DNA of 64,000 nucleotides from Chrysomallon squamiferum (GCA_012295275.1 CM022675.1:8130832-8194831), one strand, 5' to 3'. Numbered from the stretch's first letter, positions 1-27,232 are shown. Numbers and translations: made by a program. Notes: generated by a model not told the origin, from the letters alone.

Positions 1-40
1 GATTAGAGGAAAATCTTTGTAGGTCATCCTTAGTTAAAGT

Positions 41-10013
<9,973 letters not shown>

Positions 10014-10115
10014 GACATGTCTTCACTTCCCTTTTACAATTTTTGTATGTTAATAATTATGTTATAAAGATTCGATTCTTGTGCTCTAAAATATAATGAT
10101 TACTTAACATTTGGG

Positions 10116-10121
10116 AATAAA
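10116..10121 (+). promoter_or_regulatory. Candidate contactin polyadenylation signal
   Basis: AATAAA lies about 100 bp after the contactin stop codon, just before a TAA microsatellite. Other AT-rich hexamers nearby make the choice uncertain. Confidence 0.35.
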
Positions 10122-10148
10122 TACCATTAAGAATGTTAATGATAATAA

Positions 10149-10220
<72 letters not shown>

Positions 10221-10973
10221 CAACAACAATAAAAATAGGAAGAGAAATAAAAACAATATGTAACTTTGCTTCGACATGTTTTATCTTATTTATCTTAATA
10301 TATTCTTTTCTCTTCAAATATGTACTGGTCGAAATTTTCTGAACGATTTGAAATCAAATAATTATAATATGCATTAAGAATAAAATAGCAATCACTTGTT
10401 ATAACTATTTGTACTACTGAAAACAGAAACATGATAAAAATGATACCAATATTTCTAAGAGGTACATTCATGACATTAGGTAAAAAAAAAAAAAAAATTG
10501 AAAATATTACCAACAAGCTGTTACGTTTTTACTGTGTGTACAAGTGAAACTAAATAAATATTTATATTGCTAACAACTGAAAAGTTCTTCATACAGTTAT
10601 AAATATTTAAAAATTGTGATATAATATAAATATGCATATTTTAACAAGTGAATACTGATCATTACCTTGTATAAATTTCATTAACAAATAAACATTATCA
10701 TGATACAGATATATGAAAGAGTTTAACACTGTACGAATTTTTATAACATTAAGTTAGTTAAATATTTGTAAACCGATGAAATATGTAGATTTTTTTAACT
10801 GTTTGCTAATAAAATGTTTCATACTACATTTTTCTTTCATATTCTGTGAAAAATATCCAGTACAATAGCATGAGATATCTTTATTTTATTTATTCATATA
10901 TTTCTTTATTTTGTTTTTACTTTCTATTTATTTATTTATTTTATTTATTTATCTTTATTGTAACTATTATTAT

Positions 10974-11005
<32 letters not shown>

Positions 11006-11970
11006 TTATTGTTATTTATTTATTTATTTATTTATTTTTTATTTATTTATTTATTTATTATTTTTTTAAATATTTTTTGATGCTGACTGTATTGTCAGAG
11101 CAATTTCCTTTCTCGTGGTGCACTGTTAACGTATTTCTTTCAAATAAATGTAAAAAGTTGTGAGTCTGTCTTCAACTATAACCAAACACTTCTCTCCCTG
11201 CTACATCACAGTAACATCGCGTCTGGAAAAAATGGAAGGTTGTTATTTTACACTGTAGTAATAGAGCAAATCAAGGAAGTATTATGCTTAGTGCAGCACA
11301 GTGACATTTCGTCTGAACAAATGATATTTTTTTGTCATTTAGTCTTTAATAAGAGCAAGTCAAGGCAGAGTTATCCCTAATACAGCAGAATGAAACGGTG
11401 TCTCGTCAAACGATATGGTGTTAAGGGAAGTTCGATAACTCTCACGAGACCAAGTCAAGATAGCGTTAGGAGATGATACCCCGCTCTGATTTCATTTCTG
11501 AGGTAGATATGATCGTGGAATGTGTGTGTATATGGGTGTGTCTGTTACATATATGTGTGTGTGTGGCTGTATGGTGTGATATTGTGTGTGGCGGGATATG
11601 GTTGTGTTTGTGTGTGTTTGTATGTGTATGTGTGTGTGTGTCTGAGTTCACGTTCATACACAACAAAACATCCGCGTTTACAAATTTTAGTAACATTACA
11701 GTAAGTACCACGTGCCTGTGTATTTGTATCTGAATCATTAAAATATACACTGATAAATGCAACAACAAAAACAACAACAATAATTGTAATAATGATAATA
11801 ATAATAATTCAAACAAAAATGAAAATAACAATAAAAAGACAATAATAATAAAAAGAGCAACAACAAGAACAAAAAAAAAAAAAAAAATAACAATAACTGC
11901 TCTGAAAATAATAATAATAATAGCCAAAAAAACCCAGTAACAACAACAATAATAATTATAGTTATAAAAA

Positions 11971-11975
11971 AAAAG

Positions 11976-12050
<75 letters not shown>

Positions 12051-12062
12051 CACACACACACA
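11971..12062. repeat. (CA)n dinucleotide tract
   Basis: About 90 bp of nearly pure CA with one CAA interruption. Confidence 0.95.
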
Positions 12063-12686
12063 TCAATAAAAAAGATTTTCTTATTTTTATTTTTTTTTCA
12101 TTTTTCAAATGTTTTATCGGAGAACATGACATAATATTGCTATAACAATTTTTTATTATGAAAATTTCCCAGGTGACGACTGAATTACAAATACACAAAA
12201 AAAACGCGTGGATATTTCTGCTTTATTGAATAGTCATCGTACAGTTTTCATGAAATATAAATTACCAGATATCTCACGTTCGAATGCCCAGTTATTTGTT
12301 AAATTATATCTTTTGCTTTTGTTTTCTTCTTAAATATAATATAATTTTTTTTTTATTTTATTTTGCCGTCCATGTTTTGTTTATAGAAATGGCACTCGTT
12401 AATTTTCTATTGTTTCAGAGAAAAACAACAACAACAATAATTATAAAATATGAAAATGTAATACTTGCAGACTTGAAGACAAACAGACAATCAAGTATAC
12501 ATACAGAAATAAACTGATGCATAGAAAATCCGGGGGGTAAACAATGTTTGCATATATAAACACATACATAGACAGATAGATAGATAGATATATAGACAGG
12601 CAGAGAAGTTAACAGATATATAAAGATACAGCAATATAGAAACACAGCTAGATATTTGAACTAAATAGACACAAGTAAGCACGACA

Positions 12687-12816
12687 AACAAATAAATAAA
12701 TGAGTAAATAAGTAAATAAATAAATAAGTGAGTAAATAAATAAATGAGTAAATAAGTAAATAAATAAATGAGTAAACAAACAAATAAATAAATAAGTGAG
12801 TAAATAAATAAATAAA
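12687..12816. repeat. (AAAT)n/(GTAA)n tetranucleotide field
   Basis: Alternating AAAT and GAGTAAAT units. They yield a Leu/Tyr/Phe-rich frame on the - strand that is not a gene. Confidence 0.9.
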
Positions 12817-13063
12817 ATTGCACTGACTGTTCGTAGGTTTATTTATATCGACTTTTTCAAAACCTAAGCTTTAAGCACTGGAATACACTTAATGTACAAT
12901 AGACTATTCAGTTATAAATTTGATTTAGGTATACTATGTCAGTAAAGTAGAAAATGTAAATAATGATGCTGCAATTAATCTTTATTATTATTTTAAATTC
13001 TTATTCATATATGTCTATATATATACATGCACTTCTCTACACACCTATAATTGTATGGTACAG

Positions 13064-13173
13064 GAAAGTCTGAATAGAGCAAAGCAATACTTGTTGCTAC
13101 CATCGATTCGGAAGTTTACTATTTTCTGTATGACGTCAAGGTACAAGACTTCAATAACCTTGGAGTTAACGAC
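13064..13173 (+). pseudogene. Decayed copy (a) of a contactin FN3 exon
   Basis: It begins after a preserved cag and aligns with contactin exon 6444-6591 over about 110 bp. Shared landmarks are GAAAG.CTGAA, TATGACGTCA and CTTCAATAACCT.GGAGT (the contactin peptide is YDVIVQAFNNLGV). An internal indel shifts the frame and there is no matching donor. It lies in the same orientation as contactin and marks the left edge of the array. Confidence 0.8.
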
Positions 13174-13970
13174 TTTAACATTTTTCGTTTAAATTTAAGA
13201 AACAAACAATGTATTATCAATCTTTTTTTGTAATATTATTTATCTGTTTATTTCCGAACAATAAAGCTATTATCATTATTATTTATTTATGGACTTTGTG
13301 ATTACTTATTATTATTATTTGAAACTTAATAATTAATATAGAGTCAAAGCAAAGTCCATTTTCCTTGCATCTAGGATTTCATTTCTCCCATCTCAGATAC
13401 CTGCGGCGTGACAAAACATTTTTAAAATCTGTATGGATTATTTCGAATTTATTTGTTGCGATTTGAATTTGTAATAAATTAGTGAAGCTTTATTCTTTGG
13501 GAGCTAGAAACACGGCAAGCTCTATGTTAGGGAAATTCTACAAATAAAATGATTATATTTTCTATCAAAATGGAAGACAATAAAATTGTAATTGTCATAT
13601 TACAGTTGTATTATTTATATCATCTTGTATTTCGATATTCGAAACCACTGGTCAGCGTCCAAGGAAATCAAAGTTAAAGTTTAAACACGGTGGTTAGACT
13701 AAATAGTCAAACACAGTACTGTCCATTTCTAGCATGTCAGTAAAATAACACGGGTAAAATGTATTTGCTTCTTGACAATTTTCTTCTTTTGCTTTATTTT
13801 TTTATTATTTTCCTTTTTCTATTTTCTTTGTTACATAGATATAGACTTAGAGACAGAAAGCCAACAACAGAAGAATACTATTTGATTTAGATCAGTCAGC
13901 TGAGATATATTCTTACCTCTAAACACATTACATTATTACTCTCATCTTCAATTTCGTGTGTCTATGTATA

Positions 13971-14017
<47 letters not shown>

Positions 14018-14383
14018 TACTTGGTTTGTTGTTCTAAGCGGATTATCTCAAAAGTGATCGTGCTTCGTTCAACATCAACATTCAATTAACATTATTTAAT
14101 TAACACAAAATTATTAATCGGAAGAAGTCAGTGCACCATTTTCTAAATAGTAAGTAAATGGGTTAAGTAACATATATCAGTTCACTATCTGCAAGAAAAC
14201 CAAGCATCGAAAAGGTTTATTCCTCTTTGTGTAGGATACAATGTTCCTAGCTGCAAAGACACAAAAATGACAATACCAGCAGCTAGTAAATTAATTTGAA
14301 TGCCGTAATTATTGGCAATACACAGAAAAAGATATACAAGAAGATAAATTAAATCAATGACGAAATGCTATTTGAAAACGATC
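13174..14383. other. 3' flank of H1: conserved array spacer
   Basis: Sequence from about 13409 onward recurs nearly unchanged near 19046, 23732, 28590 and 33360 (for example ATTTGTTGCGATTTGAATTT, then CACGGCAAGCTCTATGTTAG). It contains (GT)n/(TA)n at 13976-14018. No coding potential is seen. Confidence 0.8.
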
Positions 14384-16661
<2,278 letters not shown>

Positions 16662-16696
16662 ATTTACAAGGTTGATTTTTGGCTACGGTTCTGTGG

Positions 16697-16749
16697 TAAA
16701 TATACCCGAAATGGTTTAACTAATTTGCATTATACAACTGCATTTGCAT
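16697..16749 (-). promoter_or_regulatory. H1 promoter module: TATA-like plus paired octamers
   Basis: Two ATGCAAAT octamers (16723-16730 and 16742-16749 on the - strand) start 19 bp apart. A TATATTTA element (16697-16704) follows, 36 bp before the ATG. Octamers of this type are bound by POU-domain factors. The same module precedes the other copies. Confidence 0.65.
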
Positions 16750-17776
16750 AGCAATAAAATTGTGAAAGAAAAAATCGATCATATGTTTAAATATTTTAAA
16801 ATAATCTACATAAATAAATAAAATATGTTGTCGTCAAAAGCCTATTCATACCTCGTATTTTCAAGGTACAACATTAATTCAGATTATTTCCAAACACTTT
16901 CTTATCTAACATTTCACATCTTTACGTTCAACATTTTGCTTCAGAACACGTTCTTGTATCCTCCATCTTTGATGAAATTCTTCCGAATTTTAAATTGCAT
17001 CCTACTAAAACTGAAGTTATCTGCTAACAACAGAAGGTCAGTATTTTAGAAAAAAGATAAACTTTTCCAGCAATGAATCATCCGACTAGCTGGCCTAGCA
17101 CTATTACCAATAAAGATGTCAACGATAGGTACCACAGCCCACGAGTAACATTGATACAGGAAACTAGACAGCCATGTATTCAGAAAAAAATAATTATCTG
17201 GCAACTGGATTCAGTGTGCCTTTAAATTGTTCGATATCGTTACAAATATTTATGGTTTGAAAAAATAAGAAAAGTAAAATTATTTATTCCTTCGATATTC
17301 CCACAGTAGTATATTATCTATAGGAAGATGTTAAGATTTTTAGATTATTACTTTTATTATAAGGTGTGTTTGAACAAGTATTTACATCCTGGGACCAGGA
17401 ATTTTTAGGCTCTTCGGCTACAGGCACTGTGATGTGCACATAAATATTTCCAAAACAAGTACAATTAAATTGATTTTCACGGCAACAGCATCATTTAAAA
17501 CGACAACATTTGCTTTCTATAATTAAAATGGACAATGTTCCATTGCCAAACATTATTTAAGCAACAGACAGTTAGAGAAAAATATTATTTTTATAAATTA
17601 AATAACTTAATCTCGCATTATTCCACTTGACTGAAAATATTTTTATTTTTTAAATATTAATAACTGATTCGTTCTTTTTCTATGGACAGCGAATGTATAG
17701 AGCAAACAGATATTTTTCAAAGACAAATTATGAAAAGTGTATAAATTAATATTCTAGGAACTAGTGAGTTTTAATA

Positions 17777-17790
17777 TCTCTCTCTCTCCC

Positions 17791-17879
<89 letters not shown>
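17777..17879. repeat. (TC)n tract
   Basis: About 100 bp of CT dinucleotide in the H1-H2 spacer. The counterpart tract lies at 37407-37473. Confidence 0.95.
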
Positions 17880-17880
<1 letters not shown>

Positions 17881-18849
17881 AATTACACGAAATAGTTTAT
17901 CATATGTTCATTCAGCAGAGCGATTAACATAGTCGTAAAATAGCAAACGATACATTTTATAAATATGCATATGTTATTTCAGATTCACCTGACGTGATTT
18001 GAATTTTTAATATCTGAATGTAGTTTTATTCTTTCGCCGATCATAATATGAAAACCTGGATTTTAACAAAAGTCCCCAAGTAAAAACATTATATTTTCTA
18101 TCGCAATACACGAAAATGCCAGTTATATTGTCATATTAGAATTGTAATATTATTGTCATCGTCTATTTCTGAATGTATAAGTTTCCAAGAAAATCAAATT
18201 TAAAGTCTAATACGGTGGATATAATAAAAGGTCAAACAAAATATTGTGTACTTCTGTCTTCTCACTTGATTGTTGGGCTGGATATTAAGTCTATCGCAAT
18301 CATATCAATGAAATAATACAACCGAAAAATATTTGATCAAAGCCGATTTCTCTCTTCACAATTTTCTCGTTTTGCTTTCTTTTATTTTCTCTTATTTGTT
18401 TTTTATTACATACGTAGACACTAACAGAAAAACAAACAGATACAGATAGATATAAATCACATTTCATTTAAATCGGTGAACTGTGACACATGTACGTTTC
18501 CAAACACAATACATTATTGTTCTAAACTTCACTAAAAAGATTTAAATTATATATATATATATTTTGGGTTGTACGTCTAAATAGATTGTGAAAATGATGA
18601 TTGTGTTTCATTTAATATGAACTAATAAGTATACTGCATTCCGATCAGAATGTTTCAATTCTTACATTCAATTAACGTAATTTATTTAGTACGCAACATC
18701 ATATATCGGGCGATATCGATGCATTATGTTATTAAAAGTAAAAAATAGTTAAACAATATCTTTCAATATTACTGAAATTTGTTGAATATCTCTAGAAGAC
18801 CCAACGACCAGAAATGTTTACTCCTCTTAGTGTAGGATGCAATCTCTCT

Positions 18850-18956
<107 letters not shown>

Positions 18957-20021
18957 ACATACACGAAACAGTTCATCATATTCTAATTTTACAAAGCGAT
19001 TAGCATAGTAGTAAAATAAGAAGCGACAAATCAATAATATATTAAAACATTTTTAAAATCTGCATCGATTATTTCGAATTTATTTGTTGCGATTTGAATT
19101 TGTAATACATTAGTGTAGCTTTATTCTTTGGGAGCTAGAAACACGGCAAGCTCTATGTTAGCGAAATTCTACAAATAAAATCATTATATTTTCTATCAAA
19201 ATGGAAGACAATAAAATTGTAATTGTCATATTACAGTTGTATTATTTATATCATCTTGTATTTCGATATTCGAAACCACTGGTCAGCGTCCAAGGAAATC
19301 AAAGTTAAAGTTTAAACACGGTGGTTAGAATAAACAGTCAAACACAGTACTGTCTATTTCTAGCATGTCAGTAAAATAACACGGGTAAAATGTAATTGCT
19401 TCTTGACAATTTTCTTGTTTTTTTTTTTTTTTTTTTTTCTATTTTCTTTCTTACATACATATAGAATAAGAGACAACAATTCAAACAGAAAGCCAAACAC
19501 ACAAGAATGACATATGACTTAGGTCAGTGAGCTGAGATATATGCATATCTCTAAACACATTACATTATTACTCTAAATTTTAATTTAATGTGTGTACGTA
19601 TGTGTGTGTGTGTATATCTATATATATTGGTTCTGAGTGGATTATCTCAAAAGTGATTGTGTTTCGTTTAATAAATTAACCAGTATTTTCTTCTCTGACC
19701 AGAATACTTCAACATCTACATTCAATTAACTTTGTTTCATTAACACAAAATCATTAATCGACGAAGTCAGCGAACTATTTTATAAACACTAAGTAGATGC
19801 GTTAAATAACGTATATCAGTTCACTATCTGCAAGAAAACCAAGCATCGAAAAGGTTTATTCCTCTTTGTGTAGGATACAATTTTCCTATCTGCAAAGACA
19901 CAAATATCACAATACCAGCAGCTAGTAAATTAATTAGAATGATTAATTATTGGCAATACAGAGAAAAAGAGATACAAAAAGATAAATAAAATCAATGACG
20001 AAATGCTATTTGAAAACGATC

Positions 20022-20338
20022 TTAGTTCAGTATTCGGCCAGCACAGGAAGACCACAACATGACGTCTAAGGATTGCATGAGTTTCAGAATAGGACTCAAT
20101 CCATTTTGTTCCCATGGTTTCAATAACCAAGGAAACCACCGGAACGGTGTCATGGCGAACTGTGCCACGTCGTGATCAAAATAAACGTAACTCGAAGCAA
20201 ACATTCCATCCACAACAAGAGTTCCTGTATCAGTCAGTGGTACGTACAACCCTGTGAAAAAATATTATTATTTTTTTTTAATCTATTAAAAACAGCCTCG
20301 AGATATAACATCAATAATTTATCATTTTCGTCAAACTG

Positions 20339-20415
<77 letters not shown>

Positions 20416-21129
20416 TGGTTTTTCAGAAAAGGAAATATCAACAACTCGCTCTGCACAAAGACCACTTGGACACGACAGTGTGGAGAAAATATAATCACCT
20501 CGTTTCACCAATACGGCATTCCTTAATGCATAAAAATGTATATCTATTAATACGACTGAATAAGCTGTATCCTATTTATATCTCCGTTCCTAAATATCTG
20601 TGTTTGTAACTGTGTCTTGCTCAGTGTTATTCTGAATGCATATGTTAATTTCTTTATTGTTTTAGAATGAAGTTTTAATAAAACGTAATAACTTAAAATC
20701 AGGTCAAAAGCGAGAGAAAAAGATGATTTGTCGAATGATATTAAATTCGCAAACAGATAGCCAGAGAAAACAATACACGTTATGCACTATGAACCGAACA
20801 ATGGAGACAGAAATCTACACTCACTCAGCTCTCATATCAGCAGTTTTGTTGTTGTTGGACATAAATATCAGATGGTCCTCTGTGATGGAAAAGTGATTTC
20901 CCTTCTCTGTCGTAAACGTTCGATGTGTGGCGTTGGTTTGCGGAAATCGTTCGATGAATGTTCTTACCTCAGAAAATATTTTCTTTTCATTTTCAACTGG
21001 AAGAAAAACAGTAACAACGACGATAAAAACAAGCAAAGCAGTAACTCCAATGACAAAAGCATGAAACCTATAAATCAACTAATCATTAAACAAAGAAATA
21101 AATAGCTAAGTAAATAAGATAATAGTCAA

Positions 21130-21193
<64 letters not shown>

Positions 21194-22305
21194 TAGTAGC
21201 AGTATTAACTTCGGTTACATCGACTTAGCATTTCTCGTAGCTCGTATGGTATTTTTTCACATAGGAGAATGTACAACAGGAATCGAAGACTGATCTATCC
21301 CTTGATCTATCATCGTTTCTCTCTTTTATCAGGTAAGGCTTCAATGTAAGCTCTCCAGTCCTGCCGTCAACGTTTTCGACCGTATCGCTGTCGACCAGAG
21401 ACACGTAAAATGCTTGGTTTTATCACCGACATATCTCGCCATTTGCAGTTTAGTTTGTATTGCGACATCTATGAATTCTACGAATATTGAGCTGCTTTCC
21501 TTTCTCGTCTTTAGCATATATCCTCACTAACAAAAGGAATGTGCTACTTATTCCAGAAATCAATAACAAAGAAATAAAAGAAACATCAACATTAACGTCG
21601 CTTTTTACTCGTGAAAATAAAAGCAGTAATAATAACTTGCCTGTGAGAACCTTCTGACCTACAGATAGATGTTTCATTTTAATTACTGAACCGTCTTCGA
21701 GTACAAGATTACTGTCACCATGGAAACAACAATGGTTACAGCACCCTTGTGCGTACGAGAAGACGAGACACTCACATGTACACTCAGACGTATGTATTAC
21801 TGGCCGACCATTTGATCCTAAATGACGTTCTCTGCAAGTACATGTTTTTTCTGAAATAAAAATGAGTCCCCGTGAACCATGTTACTCAGTAGAAGAAATG
21901 TTCAGGATAGTGGATAGGGAGACACTAAGATAGATACAGAGACAGACGCACAGACGAAAAGCGACAAAATTAAGGTGAATTGGCGGACGAAGTTGAGAAA
22001 AGGACGGAGAAAGGGAAAAAGAATAATGCAGGAAGACTTAAAAAGACACGTTTAAACTAGAAACAAGAAACAAGAACAAAGAGTCATGAACACAGAGAGA
22101 GCAAAAGAATGCTTAACAAATTGTTATTGCGTGTGACATCGTCAATTTAGCAGCACATTGGACTGGACCCTCGGTTGCAGCTTGCAAAAACAGAGTGAAT
22201 GACTCAGAGATTAAATTTGAGTTGAAATAGCAAAATATATCTCGTTTTTTTTTTACCTGTAGATCGTTGTACCAAAAGTAGGAGTAAGAGAGCAAAATAT
22301 TTCAT
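20022..22305 (-). CDS. H2: secreted eight-Cys peptide with Hog domain
   Basis: Exons: 22257-22305, 21641-21850, 20825-20996, 20415-20521 and 20022-20251, all in frame (768 bp, 255 aa, the longest intact copy). The signal peptide is MKYFALLLLLLVQRST. The peptide has TCTC, 17 residues, CTCEC, eight residues and CCNHC. The Hint, TxxH and C-terminal exons are almost identical to H1 (tail SSCAGRILN), while the cysteine-rich peptide shares little with H1 outside the cysteines. FIERFP replaces the Asp303 site by Glu. Intron 2 uses a GC donor. The intron 4 (TAA)n run is longer than in H1. Confidence 0.88.
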
Positions 22306-22342
22306 ATTTACAAGGTTGTTTTTTTTGTCTACGGTTCTGTCG

Positions 22343-22395
22343 TAAATATACCCGAAATGGTTTAACTTATTTGCATTATACAACTGCATTTGCAT
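22343..22395 (-). promoter_or_regulatory. H2 promoter module: TATA-like plus paired octamers
   Basis: Octamers at 22369-22376 and 22388-22395 (19 bp apart) and a TATA-like box at 22343-22350, 38 bp before the ATG. Confidence 0.65.
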
Positions 22396-22928
22396 AGCAA
22401 TAAAATTGTGAAAGAAAAAATCGATCATATATTTAAATATTTAAAAATAATCTACATAAATAAATAAAATATGTTGTGGTCAAAACACGATTCATAGCCT
22501 GTATTTTGAAGGTACAACATTAATTCAGCTTATTTCCAAACACATTCTTATCTAACATTTCACATCTTTACGTTCAACATTTTGCTTCAGAACACGTTCT
22601 TGTTTCCTCCATCTTTGATGAAATTCTTCCGAATTTTAAATTGCATCCTACTAAAACTGAAGTTATCTGCTAACAACAGAAGGTCAGTGTTTTAGAAAAA
22701 AGATAAACTTTCAGCAATGAATCAGCCGACTAGCTGGCCTAGCACTATTACCAATAAAGATGTCAACGATAGGTACCACAGCCCACGGGTAACATTGATA
22801 TAGGAAACTAGACAGCCATGTATTCAGAAACAAAATAATTATCTGGCAACTGGATTCAGTGTGCCTTTAAATTGTTCGATATCGTTCCATGTTGTATGGT
22901 ACAGGAATTCCCTAATTATATGGTACAT

Positions 22929-23038
22929 GAAAGTCTGAATAGAGCAAAGAAATACTTGTTGCTACCATGGATACGGAAGTTTACTATTTCCTGTATGACG
23001 TCACAGTACAAGACTTCAATAACCTTTGAGTTAACGAC
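22929..23038 (+). pseudogene. Decayed copy (b) of a contactin FN3 exon
   Basis: Same fragment as copy a. The acceptor cag has become cat, and CCTTTGAG replaces CCTTGGAG, adding a stop. Not expressible as an exon. Confidence 0.8.
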
Positions 23039-23517
23039 ATTAACATTTTTCGTTTAAATTAGTGAAACAAACAATGTATTATCAATCTTTTTTGTAATAT
23101 TATTTATTTGTTTATTTGAGAATAACACGCTCATTATCATTATTATTTATTCATGGACTTTGCGAATACTTATTAGTAGTATCTGAAATGTAGTAATTAA
23201 TATATATTCAAAACAGAGTCCATTTTCTTTGCAACTGGAGATTTTTTTCTCCCATCTCAGACTCCTCCCGTATGATCAAGATCACATAGAAGAAGTTTAC
23301 GGTTTAGAATATTTTCATATAAGAATCAAATTTGAAATAATTACATTTTGTTAAAAATCAAATCTACATAAAAAAATGTAGCAGATCAAAAAGTAAAATA
23401 TACTGAATGGTTTAAATTACACAGCAATTCATTCGTTATCAGGGAAAGACAGAAAACAGAACTGTTATTAGATTGGTTCACGTTGTCTTCTTTCAGCTTC
23501 ACGAACACAGTAGTAAT

Positions 23518-23643
<126 letters not shown>

Positions 23644-24712
23644 ACATACACGAAACAGTTCATCATATTGTAATTTTACAAAGCGATTAGCATAGTAGTA
23701 AAATACGAAGCGACAAATCAATAATATATTAAAACATTTTTAAAATCTGCATCGATTATTTCGAATTTATTTGTTGCGATTTGAATTTGTAATACATTAG
23801 TGTAGCTTTATTCTTTGGGAGCTAGAAACACGGCAAGCTCTATGTTAGCGAAATTCTACAAATAAAATCATTATATTTTCTATCAAAATGCAAGACAATA
23901 AAATTGTAATTGTCATATTTCAGTTGTATTATTTATATCATCTTTTATTTCCAAATTCCAAACCAGTGATCTGCCTCCAAGGAAATCAAAGTTAAAGTTT
24001 AAACACGGTGGTTAGAATAAACAGTCAAACACAGTACTGTCTATTTCTAGCATGTCAGTAAAATAATATGGGTAAAATGTAATTGCTTCTTGACAATTTT
24101 CTTGTTTTGCTTTTTTTTTTTTTTTTTTTTTTTTTTTCTTTTTCTATTTTCTTTGTTACATAGATATAGATTAAGAGACAGAAATAGAAACAGAAAGACA
24201 AACAAATATAAAAGAATGACATTTGATTTAGCTCAGTCAGCTGAGATATATACGTATCTGTAAAAACATTACATTATTACTCTGACCTTTATTTTAATGT
24301 GTTTTTGTGTCTGTATATATTATTTCGGTTGTGGTTCCTTTAATAAATTAACCGGTGTTTTGTTCTCTAACCAGTATGCTTCAACACCTATATTCAATTA
24401 ACTTTATTTTCTTAATTTAATCAAGTGCACAAAATCATTAAAAAGAAAAACACAGTGCATTATTTTATAAACAATAAGTAAATTAGTTAAATAATAAATA
24501 TCAGTTCACTATCAGCAAGAAAACCAAGGATCAAAAAGTTTATTCCTCTTTGTATAGGATACAATTTTCCCAGCTCCCATATTTTGCATTGTCTTTATTT
24601 AATTATCTACTGCAAAGACGCAAATATGACAATAGCAGCAGCTAGGAAACTAAAATGCATGCAGTAATTATTGGCAAGACAGAGAAATAAAGATACAAGA
24701 AGATAAAACAAA

Positions 24713-25033
24713 TCAATAACGAAATACATAGGAAGACCACAACATGACGTCTAAGGATTGCATGAGTTTCAGAATAGGACTCAATCCATTTTGTTCCCAT
24801 GGTTTCAATAACCAAGGAAACCACCGAAACGGTGTCATGGCGAACTGCGCTAGACCATGATCAAAATAAGCGTAATTCGAAGCCAAGATTCCATCCACAA
24901 CAAGAGTTCCTGTGTCAGTCAGTGGTACGTACAACCCTGTGAAAAATATTAAATATTTTATTTTTATCTATAGAAAACAGCCTAGAGATAGAAAACAGAT
25001 TGGAATCAATAACTGATCACTTTCGTCCAACTA

Positions 25034-25118
<85 letters not shown>

Positions 25119-25966
25119 TATTAGTATTATTATCATAAATATTACTACTACTGTTAGTTATGTTACAATTCTTATTATCATCATCAGCGTAATAATCATC
25201 ATGATTACCTGGTTTTTCAGAAAAGGAAATATCAACAACTCGCTCTGCACAAAGACCACTTGGACACGACAGTGTGGAGAAAATATAATCACCTCGTTTC
25301 ACCAATACGGCATTCCTTAGTGCAGAAAAATGTATAGCTATGAATTCGACTGAATCAGTTTTATTTTATTTATATTTCTGTGTTTGTAACTGTGTCTTGC
25401 TCAATGTTATTCTGAATGCATATGTTAATTTCTTTATTGTTTTAGAATAAAGTTTTAATAAAACGTAATAACATGAAATCAGGTCAAAAGCGAGAGAAAA
25501 AGATTATTTGTCGAATGATATTAAATTCGCAAACAGATAGCCAGAGAAAACAATACACGTTTTGCACTATGAACCGAACAATGGAGACAGAAATCTACAC
25601 TCACTCAGCTCTCATATCAGCAGTTTTGTTGTTGTTGGACATAAATATCAGATGGTCCCCTGTGATGGAAAAGTGATTTCCTTTTCTGTCGTAAACGTTC
25701 GATGTGTGGCGTTGGTTTGCGGAAATCGTTCCATGAATGTTCTTACCTCCGAAAATATCCGTTTCCCATTTTCAACTGGAAGAAAAACAGTAACAACGAC
25801 GATAAAAACAAGAAAAACAGTAACCTCAATGTCAAAAGCCTGAAAACAACAACTACAAGAAAATCAAAGTGTATAAATGAAATAATCATTAAACAAATAA
25901 ATAAATAAATAAATAAATAAAAAAAAAATAAGAGAATAATAATAATAGTAATAATAATACTACTAT

Positions 25967-26037
<71 letters not shown>

Positions 26038-27198
26038 TATTAGCAGTATTAACTTTGATTACATCGTCTTAGCATTTCTCGTATCATGTATTACCACAAA
26101 GAAGAATGTCCAGCAGGACTCGAGCACTGTTCTGTCCCTTATCTATCCTAGTACCTCTCATTTATCAGGTGAGGCATCAAATTAAGCGAAGATATTGTGT
26201 TCATCCATCTGTCGTCCAGAGATATGAAAATGCTTGCTTTTATCACCTGCTTATCTCGACAATTACAATTTAGTTTGTATTGCGACATCTATGAATTCTC
26301 TGAATAAAAAGACCTTAATATTAACGTCTCTCGTTATTCATGAAACAATAATGACAGTAATAAACAGCTTGCCTGTGAGAACCTTCTGACCTACAGTCAG
26401 ATGTTTCATTTTTATTACCGAACCGTCTTCGAGTACGAGATTACTGTCACCATGGAAACAACACACCATACAGCAATCTTTTTCGATGAGGAAAAGGTGA
26501 CACCCACATTCGCAATTATGAGTACGCAGTGTTCCCCATTTACCGTCTCTAAAGAAGCCACTACAAGTACATGTTGTTTCTGAAATGAAAATGACTCCCT
26601 GTGAACCATGTTACTAAGGAGAAGAAATGTTCAGGGCAGTGGATAGAGAGACAGTAAGATAGATACAGAGACAGACGCAGAGACAGACAAAAAACGACAA
26701 AAGTAAGGTGTAGTGGCGGACGAAGTTTAGCAAAGGATGGAGAAAGGTGGAGTGAGCCAGGATGAGTAAGTGAGTACGACAGAGAGATTTTTAGAGAACA
26801 AAGCAAAGGGAGGAAGTCAGGCACATACTAAGAACTATTCAAACTAAGGTAAAGGAGTGAAAAAGAAAAATGCAGGAAGATTGAAAAGGGAAGTTTGAAC
26901 TAGATACAAGAGGCAGGAAGAAAGGGTCATAAACAAATTCAGAGTAAACGAATGTTTAACAAACTACTTGTTGCCTATGACACGCCTCTCGTGAATTTAT
27001 CAGCATGTGATATTTTATACACAGCCTTTTATTAACCAGTTGTGATTTAACACATTGGACTGGACCCAGGGTTGTGTCTTCCAAAAACAGAGAGAATCAG
27101 AGATAAAATCTGAGTTTAAATAGGAAAATATATCTCTTTTCTTTTTTACCTATTGATCGTTGTACCAAAAGTAGGAGCAAGAAAGCAAAGTATATCAT
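24713..27198 (-). pseudogene. H3: eight-Cys/Hog gene with a frameshift in exon 3
   Basis: Exons: 27150-27198, 26373-26579, 25605-25775, 25209-25315 and 24713-24936. The signal peptide is MIYFAFLLLLLVQRSI. The peptide has TCTC, 16 residues, CECGC, eight residues and CCMVC. Exon 3 is 171 bp instead of 172: one base is missing in the run encoding EKG, just before the TxxH motif, so the frame is lost. Exon 5 is the short B-type (224 bp, ending SSYVFRY) shared with H5. Intron 2 uses a GC donor. A single-base loss in a homopolymer could also be a sequencing error, in which case the gene is intact. Confidence 0.75.
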
Positions 27199-27232
27199 AC
27201 TTTCACGGTTGCGTTTTTCTACGGCTCTGTCG

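Larger units (their letters stand above)
10014..13063. other. Intergenic region between contactin and the Hog cluster
   Basis: This contains the presumed contactin 3' UTR, then AT-rich DNA with (TAA)n at 10140-10213, (ACT)n near 10970-11005, (TTTA)n near 11010-11060, (GT)n-rich DNA near 11520-11650, (CA)n at 11971-12062, and a GTAA/ATAA tetranucleotide field at 12687-12816. I find no exon, RNA gene or transposase signature. Confidence 0.7.
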